From Tomocerus qinae (taxonomy: Eukaryota; Arthropoda; Collembola; Entomobryomorpha; Tomoceridae): a DNA stretch of 64,000 bases. The stretch is from NCBI GenBank assembly GCA_020055645.1, contig CM034548.1, positions 47,918,296 to 47,982,295 on the forward strand, written 5' to 3'. Positions 62,741-64,000 of this stretch are shown here, piece after piece (within the stretch, counting starts at the first letter, position 1; each line of letters begins with the position of its first letter). A model generated the notes under the pieces. It ran no database searches and was not told the DNA's origin. It saw only the letters and a program-made list of their open reading frames with translations. The position numbers were made by a program, and so were the translations under genes.

Positions 62741-62843
62741 TAATTAATTATCATAGTAATTTAATTTTATAGGTACTTAAATTTGGACTTAATTAAAAAA
62801 GTTGTTCGACTCTGATGGCCCCTAAATATATAATATGTGTGTG

Positions 62844-63019
62844 CAGGCACGTATCCAGAAATTTGGTCATGGGGGTGCGGAACCAAAAATAATTTCAAAA
62901 ATAAGACATATTTGCGCGAAGCGCGAAAAAATTTTGGCCTTTTTTGGAAAAAATTCCTCTCTTTTTCTCAGGTTTAGGGGGGCGCTGCGCCCCCCCGCCC
63001 CCTACTAAATACGTGCTTG
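62844..63019 (+). mobile_element. CAGGCACGTATCCAG-family hAT-like element (176 bp)
   Basis: It starts CAGGCACGTATCCAGAAATT and ends CTAAATACGTGCTTG, with the GGGGGCGCTGCGCCCCC stem near the right end and a second small palindrome TTTGCGCGAAGCGCGAAAA in the middle. The flanking 8-mers TGTGTGTG and TGCGTGTG match at 7 of 8 positions. It is the best preserved relative of the copy at 45150-45327. Confidence 0.87.
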
Positions 63020-63309
63020 TGCGTGTGTTCCCCATGTAGAACCTTGTAATATTGATGCCCGTAGCTGTAGATACGATTCCCTCGTCAAATTCACGTAGAA
63101 AAACCCAAATTCGTAGCTGGAATTCGAAATAATTGATTAGTTGTTACAGTTTGACACCTATAGCTTTTTTCAAACTAAATAATTATTTTCAGTGAATTGT
63201 GAATCAATTTTCTAACCTAGTAGTTAGTAAAATAAACTGCGTAATTAATTGATCAAAAAATATTGGCTTTTATTTACTAGAAAGTTACCTTTTAGGTTTA
63301 AGTGAATAA

Positions 63310-64000
63310 GCAAGAAATGAGCAGTATTTCCAGCTATTGGAATTAGAAGTAAATCTTAGTAAAACTAAAGTGGTGGTCTTTAGGAGAGGTGGTCGGCTAG
63401 AAAAGAACCTCAAATTTACCTACTTAGGAAAGACCATTGAAATTGTCCGTGAATACGTGTATTTGGGAGTGCCTTTCAGCTCATCTGGAAAGTTTTCCTC
63501 GGCATTAGTACACTTCAAAAACAAGACTGCAAAAGCACAGGGAGCTGTAAGTGATCTCATATTGAGGGGTAGGATGGCAAATTTCGATTCTAAGTTAACA
63601 CTTTTCGATTCAATTGCTCGATCCTCGCTGATGTATTGTAGTCAGATATGGGCTTTAAACTACCTGGATAAAATTGAAGTTTGTCAAAGCAAATTCCTAC
63701 GTTTTGTTATGGGTGTAAAACCTACAGTACCAAACTGTGTTATCCGCCTAGAAACTACACGTGTGAAAACTAAATTTGAAGTTATAAAAAAGCTGATTCT
63801 GTTTATATTCAAGATAGTAAGCATGGAGGATGACAGGTATCCAAAAATTTGCTTGGAAGAATTGGTTAGGCTAACTAAATGGGACAAAGACGCTAGTTAC
63901 AATTGGGCACTAAAATGTAAAGGTATATTTGAGCATTATAATTGTTCGTACATTTGGGACGATCTTACCCCAGAAAATATTGCTCAAAATTACCTAAAAC
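63310..64000 (+). mobile_element. Non-LTR (LINE-type) retrotransposon fragment: 3' part of reverse transcriptase ORF
   Basis: One plus-strand frame is open from the stop at 63307-63309 to the window edge, 230 codons, with no start needed. LEVNLSKTKVVVFRRGG (from about 63343) is the late palm segment of LINE reverse transcriptases. It is followed by EYVYLGVPFSSSGKF and the post-RT segment LDKIEVCQSKFLRFVMG with a downstream RLET. These match the C-terminal half of Jockey/CR1/RTE-like ORF2 proteins; I cannot choose the clade. Endonuclease and the catalytic YADD are absent: similarity starts abruptly near 63325, so the copy is 5' truncated or internally deleted. No stop or frameshift is seen, which suggests a fairly young copy. 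It was not counted as a host gene. Confidence 0.88.

Larger units (their letters stand above)
58904..63309 (+). other. FOXL2 intron (start), no further exon found
   Basis: I searched for the expected continuation (Asp-Pro then a DMFE and NYRRRRR-like segment) and found none before the window edge, so the intron is probably longer than 5 kb. The stretch holds the three inverted-repeat or hAT-type elements listed separately and a CAGGCACGTATCCAG-family copy; the remainder is AT-rich and unassigned. Confidence 0.55.

Overview
This is a stretch of animal nuclear genome: AT-rich, gene-poor and full of non-coding DNA. The evidence is three animal gene families with spliceosomal introns (GT-AG boundaries with coding phase preserved) and a large load of small DNA transposons. 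I cannot name the lineage. Intron-split FOXL2 and B3GALT6 genes argue against a vertebrate, where both are normally intronless; an invertebrate is the best guess.

Layout. (1) 1-22199: a minus-strand gene starts at 22199 and its first coding exon (22010-22199) is the N-terminus of a DENND5/Rab6-interacting-protein family member. It is transcribed leftwards. I found no further exon, so most of 1-22009 may be its first intron. This region carries a 33-bp minisatellite split by a hAT-type miniature element, a long inverted repeat next to it, a second copy of the hAT element, and an unexplained GC-richer island near 10.0-10.4 kb. (2) About 22.2-51.5 kb: a gene-poor interval of roughly 29 kb with small transposons, microsatellites and a 21-bp tandem repeat. 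(3) 51527-52847: a complete two-exon B3GALT6 gene (plus strand). (4) 57436-58903: the first coding exon of a FOXL2-type forkhead gene (plus strand), with a long His-rich and acidic N-terminal part. It ends at a splice donor inside the forkhead domain, and the rest lies beyond the window. (5) 58904-64000: FOXL2 intron or downstream DNA with inverted-repeat elements, then the open 3' part of a non-LTR retrotransposon reverse transcriptase running off the right edge.

The genes do not form a pathway. DENND5 proteins act in Rab traffic, B3GALT6 builds the proteoglycan linker in the Golgi, and FOXL2 is a transcription factor. The dominant structural theme is hAT-like non-autonomous elements. At least six insertions keep exact 8-bp target-site duplications that can be read directly (5400-5809, 7525-8288, 24994-25188, 45150-45327, 54673-54791, 61688-61885), and others are more decayed. 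Several consist largely of short motifs in alternating orientation (TTTTGACCA-like or TTTTAGCC-like). I saw no rRNA, tRNA, CRISPR array or prokaryotic operon structure.
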